DNA of 40,325 nucleotides from Cercozoa sp. M6MM (Eukaryota; Endomyxa: Ascetosporea): NCBI GenBank assembly GCA_040357565.1, contig JBDODJ010000103.1. The stretch is one strand, 5' to 3'. Below, one piece after another: positions 1 through 12,872 of the stretch. The notes under the pieces were generated by a model. It made no database searches. It saw nothing but the letters and a program-made list of their open reading frames with translations, and was not told where the DNA came from. The translations under genes were made by a program, and so were the position numbers. The stretch's first letter is position 1. Every line of letters starts with the position of its first letter.

Positions 1-21
1 CCCCCCCCCCCCCCGACACAG

Positions 22-667
22 TCCGCCTAGTCGTCCTCCGCCGCCTGGTCCGAGGTGACTTTCCTTTTTACCCCCCCCCCCTCTCCATTCTCTATGTTTG
101 TTCTGTTGGAACAGTGCCATTTCGAATCGGCCGCCTCCGCGCGGACCGAGTCCGCCGAGTCGACCGCCTCCGCCGGGACCCAGGTGGGTCGAGTCCCACC
201 CACCTACCTACCCCCTTTACCCCCCCTTGTGGTTGAAATTCAGTGCGCCGCCAAATCGTCCGCCACCGCCTGGGTAGTTCTTTACCCCCCTTACCCCTTT
301 ACCCCCCTTACCCCTTACCCTCTCCCCCTTAACCCTCACCCCTTACCCCCTAGACCGAGCCGTCCGATGCCTCCGCCACCTTCGGGATTGCCGCCTCGCA
401 ATGCAGTGTACGTGCCTTTTACCCCCCCCCCCCCCCTGTTACCCCTTACCCCCCCGTAAAACAGACCGCCGCCGCACACGCCGTCGCAACCAGGTCCACC
501 GCCGGGTCCGCCGCCTCCCAACGCAGTGTACGTGTGACCTGGGTCACCTTGCTTCCGCGCGGATCTGTGTGTCCTTTTGTTGACTCAGGCGAGCGCCGGT
601 GCGTGCGGGAGGACCGGCGCCGCCTCCGCGCCGTGCGGGCGGTCCGCCGCCGCCGCGACGTCGCTAG
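22..667 (+). CDS. Proline-rich protein, C-terminal part (partial)
   Basis: Six mini-exons of about 30-85 nt can be read in one consistent phase: 22-54, 115-183, 244-273, roughly 352-413, roughly 468-526 and roughly 587-667, ending at TAG 665-667. Each encodes a unit like PPSRPPPPGP or NRPPPPGPS, and the tail is RRAGGPPPPRRR. The introns are C-rich with TTTACCCC blocks. The 5' end lies outside the window, so the N-terminal domains are unknown. The composition resembles the polyproline parts of WASP/WIP-type actin regulators or the tail of the spliceosomal protein SmB, but no domain is visible to choose between them. The function is therefore open. Confidence in the reading rests on phase conservation across five introns. 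Confidence 0.6.
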
Positions 668-1151
668 GCTGCGGGAGTGCACTGCATCATTGGGACGCGT
701 CGCGTCCTGATCCGGTGGGTAGGTAAGAGGTATCAAAGGAGAACGGCTTACCGTCACTTGTTAACCAATGAACACCAAAATCTAGTCCGAGAACAAGCAG
801 CGAAGAGTTAAAATATTATTACATCTTTCCCCAGTGTCGACAAACAAACGGTGGATAACACTCAACAAGAATCACAGATGCCCTGGTTTGGCTTGCGTCT
901 CTTTTTCCCCTGCTTCTTCCCTGTTGTTTTGGGCTCGAGCGTTGCTTCAGTTGGGTTTACTTTTTTGCCAAACTCACTACCACATCAAGTTGGTTATGGT
1001 CCGATCTATCGGTTCAGATCCATCGCCTGTGCGTAGTGGGGTCCAGTTAGTGCTAGTTAATCACAGTTACGCTAACAACTTACGCCAATAACTCAAGTAC
1101 ACAAAAAACTCAACTGAACTGAAGTGAACTGGCCCTGGGTGAGCAAGTCCC
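668..1151. other. Intergenic stretch, no gene seen
   Basis: This lies between the stop of the proline-rich gene and the stop of a minus-strand gene, so it is a tail-to-tail spacer. The sequence is mixed and moderately AT-rich. No open frame with plausible splice sites was found, and no RNA gene was recognised. Confidence 0.4.
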
Positions 1152-1948
1152 TCAAAACGTGTCGTCACTCATACGCCCGCTAAAACTGGTGGTGTTAGTG
1201 CTGTTGCCGCCAGTGGGCGCGTTCTCTGCCAAAAAGCAGCAAATAAATTCGTCGGACCAGCTTGAAGCCAAAGAAACAACTGAACAGAAAAGAAAACTGT
1301 ACAGTACCAGGGGCACGCCGCGCCATGTGCAACGACTGCAGGAAGCGTCGCCGCAGCGACGAGAGCGGACTCGAACCAAAGGCGGCACGTTGCGCACGAG
1401 CGTCGCGACGATTCGTGCTGTCTCTGTTGTCGGTCATGTCGAAGGTATCACAGGTGCTGCTACTCGCTCTGGGTGTCTCCGTATGGTGCTGCTGCTGTCG
1501 ATCTGGTACTCTTGATCGAGACGCAAACCTCCTTCTCTCGCGTTCTCTGTCTGCAACACAAAAAATCGAAGTGGCAAAAAAAGACTATCCGTATCCATCC
1601 AGATCAAGTTGTACCGCCAATGTCGGTGCGAGTGCTGCCCCAGATGCGCAGGGATTGCCCGCATCGTGTCGCTTGCTTCTTGCTTGCAGTCTTTTCAGAC
1701 CGTGCAGGTGCTTCTGACTGCGTCTGAGTCTCCGCCAACGCACTCGTTTCTGTGCTTGACCGTGTTTCATTTTCTACTGGCTGTACTCGTATCCGAGGAT
1801 TGCTTCTTGGCGAGGGCTGCACGAAAGGCATCAGACGCCGTCGTTTCGGCGAGTTCTCCTCGCGTGGCTTGTCATTGTCGTTGTCATCGTCGGTGTGTGA
1901 TTCGTGCAGTCCACGGGAGCGTTTGCGCACCAAAGAGCGCCGCCTCAT
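1152..1948 (-). CDS. Basic, disordered, probably nuclear protein (hypothetical)
   Basis: Three exons join in phase: complement 1615-1948, 1308-1550 and 1152-1225, giving 651 nt (216 aa) with a stop at 1152-1154. The introns have GT-AG ends. The protein is rich in Arg, Ser, Gln and Glu, with a basic cluster SPKRRRLM that resembles a nuclear localisation signal, an acidic DDDNDND run near the N-terminus, and an Arg-rich stretch RERERRRF at the start of exon 2. No known domain was recognised. The ATG at 1948 is the first in frame, but a further upstream exon is possible. Plus-strand open frames cover the same DNA; this model is preferred because the composition stays coherent across both introns. 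Confidence 0.5.
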
Positions 1949-2348
1949 TCAGACCGACAACTTCAAAATCACGCCGAGCTGCTTCCAAAACAAACGCGAC
2001 TGGCTCCTGTTAGCAGCAGTAGTAGCACACGGCAACACACAATGGAGACGGATAAAAAAGAGCTTTCATTTTGGCGCCCAGCCCTGCTGGATCAAGTAGC
2101 AGGGGGGAATCTCCATCACAATGATGTGAACAAGTAGCAACTCGCTGCCTTAATGCCTGGGTCCCATGCCACTATTAATTCTAAGACGTTGAGTGTAGGC
2201 CGAAATTCGGGCTTGCATCGCATCTCACAGCCTCAAAACACTCTTGTCATTCAAATCTTCGACTTTCTCTCAACCTACCAGTTTTCTGCCACTCACAGTG
2301 GCCCAGAAACACGAAATCAGGTTTCATTCTGTTTATATTCGACAGAAA
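1949..2348. promoter_or_regulatory. Divergent intergenic region
   Basis: This 400-bp stretch separates the start of the minus-strand basic protein gene from the start of the UBE2J-like gene, so it should hold both promoters. I see no TATA box or other defined element that I could support. Confidence 0.3.
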
Positions 2349-3637
2349 ATGTCGTCTCCGGCCGTAGCAATGAAGGTGATATCATGTTTCTGCAAGTGCG
2401 TTCGTTTTTTTTTTTGTTACCTTGATGTTTCTGCAGAGAATAATGCGGGAGGCTCGAGAGTAACTCATTGTTGAGTTTTGCTTTCCTTCATGCAGAACAC
2501 ATGATTGCGTGCAGATTCCAGCGTCTCCCGGAAGAAGATCGCAGAGATATCTGGGCGCAGCCGACTGATGACCTGTAGCAGCTGTGTACTTCTTTCATTG
2601 TGCTTTCTCGGTGAATTGTATCCCCACAAGTAGTTTCGAATGGCACTTTACGATTCGCGGTGCTCCATCATCGCCCTACGAGCACGGAATTTATCAGTAT
2701 GGCGTTTCTCCAAATCACTTTTCGATGCCATACGTGTTTGTTGTTTTCGATGGAATACAGCGGACGCTTGCTGTTGCCGAGCAACTACCCTTTCGCCGCA
2801 CCCGTACATTATTTAAGTACAGTACAGTGTGCTGACTAACGTATTATATGTACTACCTGTCCCAGGATATGATTCTTCTCACGAACAATGGTCGCTTCCG
2901 TGTTGGCGACAAGATTTGCCTGTCTGCCACCTCTTGTGAGTTTAGCTCATGCCGCTTGTGTTCTGTGAGTGGGCTGTCTGTATGTCATGAGTGCACTGCA
3001 GATCACAACGAGACATGGCAACCATCTTGGTCGGTGCTGACTCTGCTGACAGCAGTGCGCACCTTTATGACGACGCCTGGCCGCGGTGCGATCGGGTCGC
3101 TCGAGGTGCCCGATGCCGAACGCCGTCGACTGGCGCAACTCAGGTGTGTCTTTTTCTCCTTTGAGTTGTTCAAAGCTCGGCAGCAACTCTTTTGTGTTTT
3201 GGTACGTTCAGTCGTTCCTTCCGTTGCGACGTGTGTCAAGCGACGTGTGCTGACTTGCTCAACGACACTGACAGCGACAGCGCCTGTGCCGAAAATGCTG
3301 AAAACGCCGAAGAATCGCTCAGTGCTCGCGAAAGCAGCAACGACAACACTGAAGTGAACGAAATCGCTCGAGGCCGGTCCTATGACAGCACTGGCGAAAC
3401 CGACGAGCGAAACCAAGCGATACCTAGACACGCTGTCCGTGATCACAGAGAAACGCAACTCGTCGTGCAGAAGTCCTCCAGTGATTATCTTTTGGTAAGC
3501 TTCACTTTCGTTTTCCAAGCTTCTTGGCCCCCTGCTATAATGCCATCTGTTGCTACACACAGATCTCGCTCGTTCTACTCATCATGGCCTTGTTGGCCAA
3601 GAAGCTCGCGCGTAAGTTTGCAGAGGATTCGAAATGA
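2349..3637 (+). CDS. UBE2J1: Tail-anchored ubiquitin-conjugating enzyme E2, UBE2J/UBC6 family
   Basis: Nine exons close in phase (786 nt, 261 aa): 2349-2375, 2437-2459, 2515-2574, 2634-2696, 2761-2803, 2866-2935, 3002-3143, 3212-3494 and 3563-3637. The UBC fold shows FEWHFTIRG (about residues 38-46), YHGRLLLPSNYPF, ILLTNNGRF and the active site KICLSATSYHNETWQPSWS with Cys90, which matches the UBE2J1 catalytic cysteine. A Cys-containing SFRCDVCQATC segment follows, then an acidic Ser/Glu/Asn linker, then a C-terminal membrane helix ISLVLLIMALLA with a short basic tail. Family members sit in the ER membrane and pass ubiquitin to ERAD ligases; that role is inferred from homology. The start is set by the SPAVKR-like N-terminus seen in UBE2J1. 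Confidence 0.93.
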
Positions 3638-3866
3638 ATGGCAGTCCGGAACTAAATGCAGACACTGTTGAAACAGAAACTAATTGAAATGAATGACTGC
3701 CCAAAGTGCCAACCATACAAGCTGTTCTCATCCAAAAAAGCTTGAACAAACTAAAATTAAAAAAACTGAACAATAAATATCAACATGGTCAGATTCCACA
3801 AAGTCTGTTCAACGCATTTAGGCTGTCGGAGCACTAAATCGGACTCGTTTAATTTTAGGCAGGGCC

Positions 3867-5543
3867 ATGCTGGCGCGCGCGATCGCGAAGCGGCGGGTCG
3901 TGTGCGTGCGTGTGCTGTCGAAGGTGCATGTCGACGATGAAGATGAACTCCCTGGCATGTTGGATGCCCGTGGTGGCGAAAGAGATTTTGACATTGACAC
4001 GGCAGTGCGTTTTCTCTGGTGATGTTGGTTGCTAAAGTACTCATGTGTAAACCCACAGACCAAGACGCTGACGAGTCTGCTTCAGCAGTGGCGCCATCAC
4101 CAGGACGGCATCCGACCGATGCTGGAGGAGGCTTACGGCAACGCAGTTGAAGAGGACGCAATGTACGAGCAGAACAGCAAAATTGCACTGCTTGCGGAGA
4201 CGGCATGTACTCTCGGTAGTGCCAGGAATAGTGTGTGCGTGTGTTAGTTTTATTGTGGCTGTGTGCGTGTGCGAACAGAGAAGTTTGACGAGGCAGTGAA
4301 AATCCTGAACGAATTCAACGTTGAGAACAACTCAATTTCAATCTTTGCCTTCAAGCGTCTGGCTACTGTTGTATGACTTTGTTTTTGACCCAGGGGTTCT
4401 GTCACATGCAGTGGGATTTTTTGACACCAGGTGGCACGATCGCTGCGCAGGATGTCTCCAGTGTTCTATGAGGTACAGCACTATGACTTGTGTTTATGCC
4501 TTTCTGTTCATTCCATCTGTAAGTGTGTACGTGTGTGCACAGTTGTACGGCCATCGAGTGGAAGAAACGGTACCTGCGTGTTCAAGCGCCAGTAGTGTCC
4601 CATGTGCCTGCATGGTATCTGACACTGTTGTTGGCAGGAGTCTCCAACAACGCAGGAGTCCGAAGAACAGGACGATATCGCGCCGCACCTGCGTCGAATC
4701 ATCGAGGACGAGTCGTTGGATCCGTTTGCCGACGTCGTGCGGCGTCCATTCGATTTCTCGCAGTCGCATCTGATGTATGAGTCAGTCTTCTCAGTTGTTG
4801 GTGTTCAATTCTCGTGTGGCGTGTCTCCAGGCCTCTGCCTCCCGTCTACCGGAAACACGAGGAGCGTTTTTTGAAGAAAGCCTTGCCAGCGGTGTGTTTC
4901 TACTCCAGTCCATATCGAGGATCTGTGTGTATACGCTTCATATGAGAATAGTGGAAACTCAAGGCCAGTCTGCCGATCCTCATGGCGATGTTTGAGAAAG
5001 ATTGCATCTCGCGCAGTCTCGCAAAACCCCATCGCAGCGAAACCGTTGCTATTGCTCGCTCGCTCGTGTCCACGCACATGCACGTTATGGAGGTGATAAA
5101 CTCCTTTTCTGTCGGTATTCATTGCATGTATGTATGGGAGATGTTTTGCAGTGCCTTCACATTGGTCGGCACGAGATCGCAATGCGCGTCATCAACGGCC
5201 GTCTCAGGCAGCTACGATCAGACGGCAGCCCTTTCACGGCACTCCTGGTCAGTGAGTATTTCCACTACGCCGGGTACTCCCTCTTTCCTATATCCTCTCT
5301 GTGTTATCTACACAAACACTGACAACACTGAGCAGGCGTATGTACGAGAGGGAGCGTCTGTCGGACGTAGAGTTCGCCGAGACGGTCCAGTTGCTGAGAG
5401 CTGGCCAAGCGGCACTTGAGAGAAAGGGGCGCCAACTACCTGGCGAACTGCTCGACTGGCTGTACCACGAGCTCGAAAAACGCTTAAACGAAGCCGAGCG
5501 CCTGATGAGTGCGGCAAGTTCCGACGACAATGTGCCGCTTTAA
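3867..5543 (+). CDS. Unrecognised protein, possibly mitochondrial
   Basis: About ten exons can be traced from ATG 3867 to TAA 5541-5543. The N-terminus MLARAIAKRRVVCVRVLSK is basic and lacks acidic residues, like a mitochondrial presequence. The next exon contains TSLLQQWRHHQDGI and a helical repeat-like stretch around LLAETEKFDEAVKILNEF, reminiscent of a PPR or TPR helix pair. Later exons are acidic (ESEEQDD), then contain LPPVYRKHEERFLKKALP, and the C-terminus is a helical segment ending SSDDNVPL. Exon joins near 4320-4560 are not certain, because short exons allow more than one phase. A mitochondrial ribosomal or organelle RNA factor would fit, but I do not recognise the family. Confidence 0.6.
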
Positions 5544-5789
5544 CGTAACCGTGAAGGCGCGAACTGAACGCCCCGTACTGTACGTACGTAATTTGATTAA
5601 CACGGTCAAACTTAATCGATCAAGTGGATGGATTCACCAAGCGGATAAACAAAAAATTACGATCGAACTTAACGAACGGAAACTCGGATCGTTCGATCAT
5701 CACCCGGTCAATGCTATACGGTGCGCGGTCAGATCAACGAAGGGTCCTCGAAAGCCGGCGTCACCTTTGTCCTGTCAATGGTGTCAGTG

Positions 5790-5790
<1 letters not shown>
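5544..5790. other. Tail-to-tail spacer
   Basis: Sequence between the preceding plus-strand gene and the (GT)n repeat. I see no gene. A minus-strand open frame enters it from the repeat and ends near 5729. Confidence 0.3.
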
Positions 5791-5837
<47 letters not shown>

Positions 5838-5847
5838 NNNNNNNNNN

Positions 5848-5895
<48 letters not shown>
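5791..5895. repeat. (GT)n microsatellite with assembly gap
   Basis: An almost perfect GT run is interrupted by ten N at 5838-5847, which marks a break in assembly rather than a measured length. On the minus strand the run reads (CA)n, and it directly continues the last coding frame of the neighbouring minus-strand gene as alternating Thr-His. Confidence 0.95.
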
Positions 5896-5896
<1 letters not shown>

Positions 5897-8301
5897 GTTA
5901 CGCAGCAGTGACAGGATCTCGGCAACGTTGCCCTCGAGTCGCTCCATTCGTCGCTCGAGCAGCGTCAATCTAGTCTGCAACAAACCAGTCCCAAGACAGC
6001 AAAGAAAAACACACACAAGTGACTCACCGGTGCGTCCTCTGGTGATGCTGTCTGAGCCGCCGGGGCCTCCTTTAGCTTTTCGTTAACAAGCTGCACTGCA
6101 ACTTGCACACCAGCAATTCGAGCATCAGCAGTCTCGACCTGAGCAGTCTGAGCATCAACAGTCGCAGCCAGCGCAGGCAGCGACGAGGCCGCCGAACCAT
6201 TCACGACAGGTCGAACGCGTTTCTTTGGCGTCTTTGGCGGCGTGGCAGGCGGCGTTCTCGTCTTTTTCTGCTGTAGTCAAGATGCATCAAGACAGCATTA
6301 AACAAACAGGAGACAACGAAGTTTCGAGCAACCTGCTTATGTCGCTGCTTTTTCTTGATTTTCGTCACCTTGGACTCGACCACGGTGCCTCTGTCAGCAA
6401 GACACTCTTCCACAGGCAAACGCAACACAGACACACCGACACAGAGAGAGGGGAGAGAGAGCAGCCAAAGTGTACTGCGTTTCCAGACGCGCTACGTCAG
6501 CGGCGTAGTACTCGGACAGTTCCTTCCTCTGTGTACATCCAAGTATTCATACCCTCCCTCTATCACTCCTCTGCCCTAGGGAACCGTACCTTGTGTGGAA
6601 CTGTTGGCACTGGCGTTGACTGTTGCGTTTTCGGCTTGCCCTCTGTTCTCCCTACGAAAGTCCTCTCAACCGGCCAGACACAGACAGGAAGGGATTAGTG
6701 TTGACACTACCCTTGCGCGTTAGAACTGAAGTTGTTCTGTTTTGTGGCTACAGTGGGGTACAGTGCGTACAGTTCGTACAGTCGATACGGTCCATGTAGC
6801 TCGTGTATCCTACCTGCAGACGTTCCAACCGTCGGATCGTGGTGCGGAACTTGCGCACTTGCTCTCTGTGATGTGCGAGCACAGCGTTGATGTCGACGTG
6901 CAGTCCGACCGGAGGCACCGGCGGGTCCACCGTCACCGCGTTGAGTGTCAGCGACTCGGCACAGTCGCCGCTCCTCCTGTCCCTGTGCTTCTTGCGTTTC
7001 TGCTGGCTGCCCGACCGCGTGGCCTTGCTGTCGTTGAGTACCGCCTTGAGTAGTAGCAGACACGCACGTCGCACCTTCTGCCCGTCCTCGTCAAGTGTCT
7101 CTGGTGACACCTGTGGGGAGAGCAAAGGACAACGAGTAAAGGACAACGAGTAAAGGACAAAGGGTAAAAGGTTAAGGGAAGGATCATTGCAGGGTAGAGA
7201 ACAGGGGGGACCTCGGTAACACGCGACAGTGTGGCCCGGCAGGCCCCCGCATCGATGTCGGCAGCAGTCGACATGACATGCACGAGCGACCACGCGTAGT
7301 GGAAGTACACCTGCATTGGATACAGCTGGCTACTGTTGGCTACAGCCGACTACAGTTGGGCATCACAACGCACCTCGGCCGTGGCCAGTTCGCGGAAATC
7401 CGCGGCCTCGAGAAACGTGAGATGCATCGCAGCGCCGTCCCAGTCGCCTGTCACAGGTCAGTCAGATCAATGAGTCATGATACCCCTCTCCTCCAGTCCC
7501 CCACCCCAGCCGAGAAATGCTGCTCTCGCATAGCGCTCAGAGGGAGGAAGAAACGTACGCGACGCCACGCAGAGTCGGACGTGCGCCAGTTTGACGAGCG
7601 CGTTATCACTCGCCGTGAGTGCCTCGGCGCACCGATCGGTGTCGTACCACATTCCACTGGTCTGTAACAGAGTGTATGTATGTGTGTGTCAGTAAAGGTG
7701 TCTCCATTAGGGTAGAAGCAACAGGAAGAGTTAAACATACAAAGAACTCCCGCAGCTTGTAAGCACGCGAATGCGCCGCCAGGTGCGAGCACACGATGCG
7801 CCTATACACATGCCAGGACACACATACACACACACGCCAGACAGGCAGGAGCGTGTTGGTCAGAGGTACCACTTCCACGACGGAGGAACACAACTGAGAA
7901 AGCGCCGGCACTGCATGTTGCGCAGCATGAGGCCCAGTGTCGCGAATAACTGCATGCAACTAGATACTCACACACAACACACAAGGCAGGGAGCGTGTAC
8001 CAGAGGCAGCACTTCGGCAGGACACTCTTCGAGGATCACTTTCGGTCGCAGCACCAGTGCTTCCACCTCGTCCTGTGCCCAAACGCGACATGCTTTCGCA
8101 CAGACAGACACCCGCTTCCCACATACACACACAAGAGCAGTGCACCGGAGGTGGAAAGTGCTGCACGCGCATGGCGAGCTGCGCGGCGGCCTGGACGAAG
8201 CGCAGCGAGCCCTCGAGTCCCTGCTGGTGCAGCAACGCGCCTTCCAGCGCCGCTACCAGCTGCTCGAGCACCTCCTCCTCGCGCATCTGCTCCTCCGGCA
8301 T
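5896..8301 (-). CDS. Unrecognised helical protein with C-terminal coiled coil
   Basis: At least eight exons are readable on the minus strand. The first has ATG 8301 and MPEEQMREEEVLEQLVAAL. Next comes EVEALVLRPKVILEEC, then a helical middle (RIVCSHLAAHSRAYKLREF; ALTASDNALVKLAHVRLCVA; GAAMHLTFLEAADFRELAT; VYFHYAWSLVHVMSTAADI) that looks like TPR-type helix pairs. Further on are a basic segment QQKRKKHRDRR, a Lys/Pro-rich segment with TPPKTPKKRVRP, and a coiled coil (LTLLERRMERLEGNVAEILSLL). The last frame has no stop before the (CA)n repeat. An upstream 5' exon cannot be excluded. The gene is divergent from LYRM4. The family was not recognised; the helical solenoid is an inference. Confidence 0.6.
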
Positions 8302-8705
8302 CTTCCTGTCCCACACCAAAAACAACAATTATTCCGAAATTTAATCAAATCATTCACTGTCATCGTCGTCGCTACGCAGCGACCAGAAACCCAGTTTTTT
8401 CGTGCCAGCAAACATCGTTACCAGATTGCAGACAAGCCCGATGCTCTACGCGTTGCGCGATCACAGCGAAAAATCACGTGCTCCGATCGTGCAACGCCGA
8501 GCCTGTTGATACTTCGCCTTAGCACAAGCGAGGATCGCCTCCGGACCGCCAATGCAACATCCTCCGCCACGTCGATCTGATAGCCGGCCCCGGAAAAGAA
8601 CCAGCGTACTTTAGTACTAAATTTGGGCTCAAACTAAGAATCCTCAACTTCCAATTCTCCCTAGAGAGCGTTACACAGTAGTTGGTGCGTGCTAGAAGTG
8701 CTAGG
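8302..8705. promoter_or_regulatory. Divergent promoter region
   Basis: This 404-bp region lies between two head-to-head genes, the minus-strand helical protein and LYRM4. It should contain both promoters. No defined element was recognised. Confidence 0.3.
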
Positions 8706-9101
8706 ATGTCATCAGCCCGTGTTTTGGCCTTGTATCGGCAAACCCTGCGTGAGGCTCGCAAGTTCGCCTCGCCGAATCTGCGCGATTACGCGCTGCGCAC
8801 GACGAAGCTGCGCTACCAGTAGGATGTGTTTCGTCGCATTTGTGTGCTTGGCTGTCTTATTTCGTTGTTGTGCTGTTGTTTCGTAGCAAGAACGCAAGCG
8901 TGACCGATGCGACGGCACTGCAGGGACTGCTGCAGCGCGCGCAGACGGAACTCGATTCGTTGCGACGCCAAGTGGCCGTGGATTGCTTGTACAGGTATAG
9001 TTTGTCCCTCTGCTTTTGCCTTTGTGTATCCTTTCTCGAACCTTGGATTCTCTATGGTTTGCAGACCCGATGTGCGATCAATCACGGAGGTGCCGCATTA
9101 G
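8706..9101 (+). CDS. LYRM4: LYR-motif protein ISD11/LYRM4, mitochondrial Fe-S assembly
   Basis: Three exons join in phase: 8706-8818, 8887-8994 and 9065-9101. They give a protein of about 86 aa, close to the size of human 91-aa LYRM4. The LYR tripeptide lies in RVLALYRQTLREARKF near the N-terminus. Further matches to the family are the YALRTTKLRYHKNASVTD region, the second helix LLQRAQTELDSLRRQV and the C-terminal LYRPDVRSITE. LYRM4 binds and stabilises the mitochondrial cysteine desulfurase NFS1 together with acyl carrier protein. No separate cleavable presequence is seen, as is usual in this family. The introns are 68 and 70 nt. Confidence 0.9.
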
Positions 9102-9267
9102 ACTCCTGCGCATTAGACTCCTGCACACCGTGATGGCTTCATTGGCGTTTCGCCTTTCCTTTCTGTTTACCTACGTACTATTGATCGAATCTGTTGGCTT
9201 GGTAATTAGAAAGCTTGGGAACAGAGGGCGACTGAACCCGATCTTGGTGCACGCCAGTCAGCCAGGT

Positions 9268-9897
9268 TTACTCAGGGGAGGAAGCGACGTTTCGTCGGAA
9301 CAAGAGCAGTCTCCACAGCAGTTGTCTAAAGCAAAAAGGCCTCTCTCTCCTTGTGCACAAGCCTGCCCACTCCAGCAGACAGCAGAGCCGTGTGTTTGTA
9401 CCTGTGCTCGGTCTGTGCAGCAGATCGATGCAAGCTGTGCAGCAGGCGTTGCCGGTTAGGCACCAGTACACACGCCACCTCCGACAAGTTGAGGTGCACT
9501 GAAGAGAGACACAGTTAGGGTGACATCACAGGTACATGGGGGGGGGGAGTACAGGCAGTGTACCACCAAAGAAACGCGGAATCAGAGCCAACACTTGGTT
9601 CTACGGCGAGTCAGAAACACGGGATCGCCCCCCGAGCCACAGAGACAGAACTTAGTACCATGACAAACGTGCCAATGACGGTAGGGGCGTAGGACGTGAA
9701 CAGGTTCACGTAGATCGAGGCCACCTCGTGCAGTTGATACATGATGAGTGCTTGAAACTCCTGCAGGCAGCCATATTTCGCATATAAACATACTCTGCAC
9801 CACGTACCTCATCGGTCAGGGCGCCATCGCCGAGTTTGTCGACACGATTTCGCAGCCATTTGATGCGCTGCGGTCGGTTCTTGTTCTGGTAGAACAT
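9268..9897 (-). CDS. Small unrecognised protein
   Basis: Exon 1 begins MFYQNKNRPQRIKWLRNRVD and ends at a GT donor after LTDE. Exon 2 encodes EFQALIMYQLHEVASIYVNL and on to YAPTVIGTFVM, a helical, partly hydrophobic segment. A third exon with VPNRQRLLHSLHRSAAQTEH and a short last exon ending at 9268 are less certain, because two acceptor sites are possible. In-frame residues KTDTPT precede the Met, so an upstream exon toward 10067 may exist. The gene is divergent from the CDK gene. No family was recognised. Confidence 0.4.
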
Positions 9898-10342
9898 TGT
9901 CGGCGTGTCCGTTTTCTAAACATTTCAGACAGAGATAGCAAATGAGGTTGAAACACTCCCAAAAGCCGGAAATACCACTGAACTATCACGCTAGCACTGC
10001 AACAGACACGAAGAGCACGGATCTCGGGCCAATCTATATCTGGCTCATTTGGAGTCGATAGCAGCACGCGAGTCGGCAGGACTCAACGCAAGAAATCTAC
10101 GGCAGAGGAGTCTGAGTGACGTTTGAACCTGCTCAGAACGGTAAATATGTCTGCACACTCCGGTTAGGTGGAAGATCGACGTGGTTTGACGCCGCAAAAA
10201 GCAGATTTTGTGTCATGGTGGACCGTTTGCCAAGTGCACTTTTTGCCTGTTTTGGGCACGGCTTGGGCGACCTTTGCCGAGTTCTCAGAGTTGGAGAGTG
10301 AGCTGAGTGTTTGTTGTGCACGTATTTTACGCAGGTGCGCAG

Positions 10343-11950
<1,608 letters not shown>

Positions 11951-12193
11951 TGCCTTCGCTTCAGTTTTCTAGTATTACCCGATCGCAGCGACGTCTGCCC
12001 GAAGTGGCGCGGCCTGAGTCTGCTCTAGCTGACTAGTGCTAGCTGAACCTGGTGTAGCTCGTACCCCAGCATCAGTATACGATACCGAGACGCCACTGCA
12101 TGAACTCACGGCATACGAGGAATTAAACACGACCGTACAACTCGTGATACAATAGTGTTGAGTAAAACAAGTCTGACAGCTCAGTCGGAAGTG

Positions 12194-12872
12194 TCACGGT
12201 ACTGGTCGATGCGCGGTGTCTTTACGCGTCGGTTGACGCTCAGCTGCTCTTGTGACAGTGCCGTTTGAGTCGGTGGCGTTGTCTTCGAGAGGAACCGACG
12301 AAGGAGATAGGTTACACTGCTGCGCCAAGTGCAACAGCTGCAAAGACCGCTGCTGCTGTGCCTACAGAGTGACATTTGGGTCTGTACAGAAAAACGAATA
12401 CTCAAGTTGGTGGTCGAAGAGTGACTCACATGCGCCAAGAGAAGCATCTGGTGACCAAGTTGCGTTCGTAGCTGTTGCGCAAGCTGATGCAGCTGGCCGA
12501 CTTCGCGTCTAAGCTGCGCCAGCTCGGCTTCTTGTTGCTCCAGGCGCTCGCACGCCACCGATATCACCTCTAAATGTTTAACACATGTAATATCATCCCG
12601 GACGGATTGAAATCAACCGAAACATACCGTTCAAGGACTTGTTTCGATCGCGTACGCCAGGACCATTCTTGGCGAACAAAATATTCCACAGTCGCTGCCG
12701 TAACCTTCTCAGATCTGCCAAAATCAGAACAACATCACTAAATTCTTGGAGGCATTGACACCCAGGCGGAAACACGTAGCGTTGCACCCTGACGCCGCTG
12801 AGCCTCACGTTCTCGCTTGCTCTCCCTGTCGGAATCAACAGCGGCGGCGTCGTCTTGTCTCAAAAACGGCAT
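12194..12872 (-). CDS. Small coiled-coil protein (hypothetical)
   Basis: Four exons are read on the minus strand from ATG 12872 to TGA 12194-12196. The N-terminus is charged (SDRESKREREAQRRQ), followed by LRRLRQRLWNILFAKNGPGV. A heptad-like coiled coil follows (VISVACERLEQQEAELAQL, then RREVGQLHQLAQQLRTQLG), then a Gln/Leu-rich segment AQQQRSLQLLHLAQQ and a Ser/Thr-rich tail. Three introns have GT-AG ends and keep phase. No family was recognised; it looks like a structural or adaptor protein. The join between exons 1 and 2 is the least certain. Confidence 0.5.

Noticed and set aside
1159-1515. Plus-strand open frame MSSLIRPLKLVVLVLLPPVG with a signal-like start
   Set aside because: It lies opposite the three-exon minus-strand gene, whose composition is coherent across two phase-matched introns. 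The plus frame lacks a continuation.
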